Assembly (NCBI RefSeq): GCF_021390335.1
Contig: NZ_JAJUXK010000004.1
Location: forward strand, 806,001 to 870,000
Source: Dyadobacter sp. CY343
GTDB taxonomy: Bacteria; Bacteroidota; Bacteroidia; Cytophagales; Spirosomataceae
DNA length: 64,000 bases
Reading direction: 5' to 3'
A program made the position numbers and the translations under genes. Under the pieces are notes generated by a model that saw only the letters and a list, made by a program, of their open reading frames with translations, ran no database searches and was not told the DNA's origin. Shown in pieces: positions 62,654 to 64,000 of this stretch (within the stretch, counting starts at the first letter, position 1; every line of letters begins with the position of its first letter).

Positions 62654-64000
62654 ATGAAGCTATACATACTATTCATTCTGTGCATCTTAACCTCGGCTTC
62701 TCAGGCGCAATTTGTGCTTTCGGGAAACATTTCACTGGAAGGCCAGCCTGAAAGTGCATTCGGCGCGTCGGTTTATATTGACCAACTTAAAATCGGTACC
62801 ACGGCAGATACTTTGGGCAATTATCGCATTTCAGATATCCCGAGCGGAACGTATACGATCAGGGTCAGCTATATTTCAATGCCCACGATTACCGAGAAAA
62901 ACGTTTCCGTTAAACAGGATCTGGTAAAGAATTTCGTCATGAAATCGGGTGCCAATGCATTAGACGAGGTTGTGATCTCGGGAACGATGAAGGAAGTCTC
63001 AAAGCTCGACAGCCCCGTGCCGGTGGATATTATCACTGCCAAATTCCTTTATAAAAACCCGGTACCGAGCATTTTTGAAGGATTAAGCTACGTAAACGGC
63101 GTGCGCCCGCAGCTGAATTGTAACGTTTGTAATACCGGCGATATTCACATGAATGGCCTGGAAGGTCCGTACACGATGGTGCTCATCGACGGAATGCCCA
63201 TGGTGAGCGGACTTTCCACGGTTTACGGACTTTCGGGTATCCCCAATAGCTTAATCGAAAGAGTTGAGCTTGTAAAAGGCCCGGCCTCAACGCTTTACGG
63301 ATCAGAGGCTGTGGGCGGATTGATCAATATCATCACCAAAAATCCTTCGAAAGCGCCTGTTTTTTCGGCGGATGCATTCAGCACCAGCTGGCTCGATTAC
63401 AATCTGGACCTTGGTATGAAGCTCACTGCAGGAAAAAATGTGAGCTCGCTGATCGGGGTGAATTATTTCAATTACCAAAATCCGCTCGACCGTAACGGTG
63501 ACGGATTCACGGACCTTACCTTGCAAAAACGCATTTCGATTTTCAACAAATGGTCATTTAACTTAAAAAATAACAAGCAGGCGAATATTGCCGCGCGGTA
63601 CTATTACGAAGATCGCTGGGGCGGGCAAATGAACTGGAATAAGGCTTTCCGCGGCGGAGACGAAGTTTACGGAGAAAGCATTTATACTTCCAGATTTGAA
63701 GTACTCGGAAATTATCAGCTGCCTATCGAGGAAAAGATCACCCTGCAATATTCATTCAGCTCGCATCATCAGAATTCAGTTTATGGGAATGTGCCGTTTC
63801 TCGCGGACCAGAAAATTGCATTTGCCCAGTTGCTTTGGGACAAGGAAATCGGGAAGCATAATCTGTTGATTGGTACCCCTTTCAGATACACCTTTTATAA
63901 CGACAATACTCCGGCAACACGTTATCTCGATGGAAATGACCACGCTGACAAGATTTATCTGCCTGGTTTTTTTGTGCAGGATGAGATCCGTTCGGGGCCG
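62654..64000 (+). CDS. TonB-dependent receptor, 3' end outside window
   Basis: 449 residues are visible, read directly from the plus strand. The signal peptide (about 1-19, ending SQAQ) is followed by a carboxypeptidase-like domain (FVLSGNISLEGQPESAFGASVYID) and the plug (LDEVVISGTMKEVSKLDSPVPVDII; GLEGPYTMVLIDGMPMVSGLSTVYG; IERVELVKGPASTLYGSEAVGGLINIITK). Two cysteines in the plug, NCNVCNTGD, are unusual. Barrel strands begin near residue 240. The plug resembles BtuB/CirA-type receptors. The gene is opposite to the DoxX gene and no partner genes are seen within the window. Confidence 0.9.
   Translation, partial: MKLYILFILCILTSASQAQFVLSGNISLEGQPESAFGASVYIDQLKIGTTADTLGNYRISDIPSGTYTIRVSYISMPTITEKNVSVKQDLVKNFVMKSGANALDEVVISGTMKEVSKLDSPVPVDIITAKFLYKNPVPSIFEGLSYVNGVRPQLNCNVCNTGDIHMNGLEGPYTMVLIDGMPMVSGLSTVYGLSGIPNSLIERVELVKGPASTLYGSEAVGGLINIITKNPSKAPVFSADAFSTSWLDYNLDLGMKLTAGKNVSSLIGVNYFNYQNPLDRNGDGFTDLTLQKRISIFNKWSFNLKNNKQANIAARYYYEDRWGGQMNWNKAFRGGDEVYGESIYTSRFEVLGNYQLPIEEKITLQYSFSSHHQNSVYGNVPFLADQKIAFAQLLWDKEIGKHNLLIGTPFRYTFYNDNTPATRYLDGNDHADKIYLPGFFVQDEIRSGP

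Overview
The window looks like the chromosome of a member of the Bacteroidota, most likely Cytophagales of the Dyadobacter/Spirosomaceae kind. This is inferred from a fused lpxC/fabZ gene in an HD-lpxD-lpxC/fabZ-lpxA order, divergent tamB and tsaD, four TonB-dependent receptors, a hybrid two-component sensor with a double beta-propeller, several ECF/AraC regulators, and a textbook Bacteroidota promoter (TTTG-N19-TAnnTTTG). No phage, insertion sequence or CRISPR array is visible.

Layout. 1-14.4 kb is mostly housekeeping and envelope biogenesis: a truncated M16 peptidase, a small lipoprotein, tamB, tsaD, a MOSC protein, the lipid A genes and an HD phosphohydrolase. 14.4-14.75 kb is a small RNA locus: a strong promoter, two 63-bp copies of a modified 5' half of a tRNA, the intact CAU-anticodon tRNA and an intrinsic terminator. 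14.8-28.4 kb is rich in signalling: a 1392-residue hybrid histidine kinase, a calcium-type P-ATPase, an SDR and an HdeD-like protein, a CheB-CheR-PAS-histidine kinase fusion, and a small kinase followed by a frameshifted response regulator.

28.4-36.7 kb is accessory metabolism. A six-gene operon (monooxygenase-like ABM protein, sugar O-acetyltransferase, PaoABC-type molybdenum aldehyde oxidoreductase, cupin) diverges from an AraC regulator. It is followed by a ChrB-AraC fusion regulator and a DUF2490 protein. 36.8-43.4 kb has a fatty acid desaturase, a membrane-anchored SDR, a CE15-like esterase whose 5' end lies in a perfect 14-bp inverted repeat, a flavin-binding stress protein and an MBOAT/SGNH O-acetylation pair.

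43.6-55.8 kb is an envelope-regulation and uptake region. A lipoprotein precedes an ECF sigma factor and a protein that appears to span both membranes (cytoplasmic N-terminus, one inner-membrane helix, a Pro-rich linker with 13-residue repeats, and an outer-membrane barrel). The architecture matches dual-membrane-spanning anti-sigma factors. Convergent to it are a FecA-like receptor with a DUF3179 membrane protein and, beyond a terminator, an MFS transporter, a second receptor and two AhpD-like proteins. 55.8-64 kb holds a cupin, a small gene preceded by two 20-bp direct repeats, a YgiB/YgiC-like pair, a Tat-exported PLP enzyme, an M23 peptidase, an aldo/keto reductase, a DoxX protein and a truncated TonB-dependent receptor.

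The items most worth following up are the tRNA-half leader repeats (14489-14614) and the ECF/dual-membrane anti-sigma pair (44446-46416).
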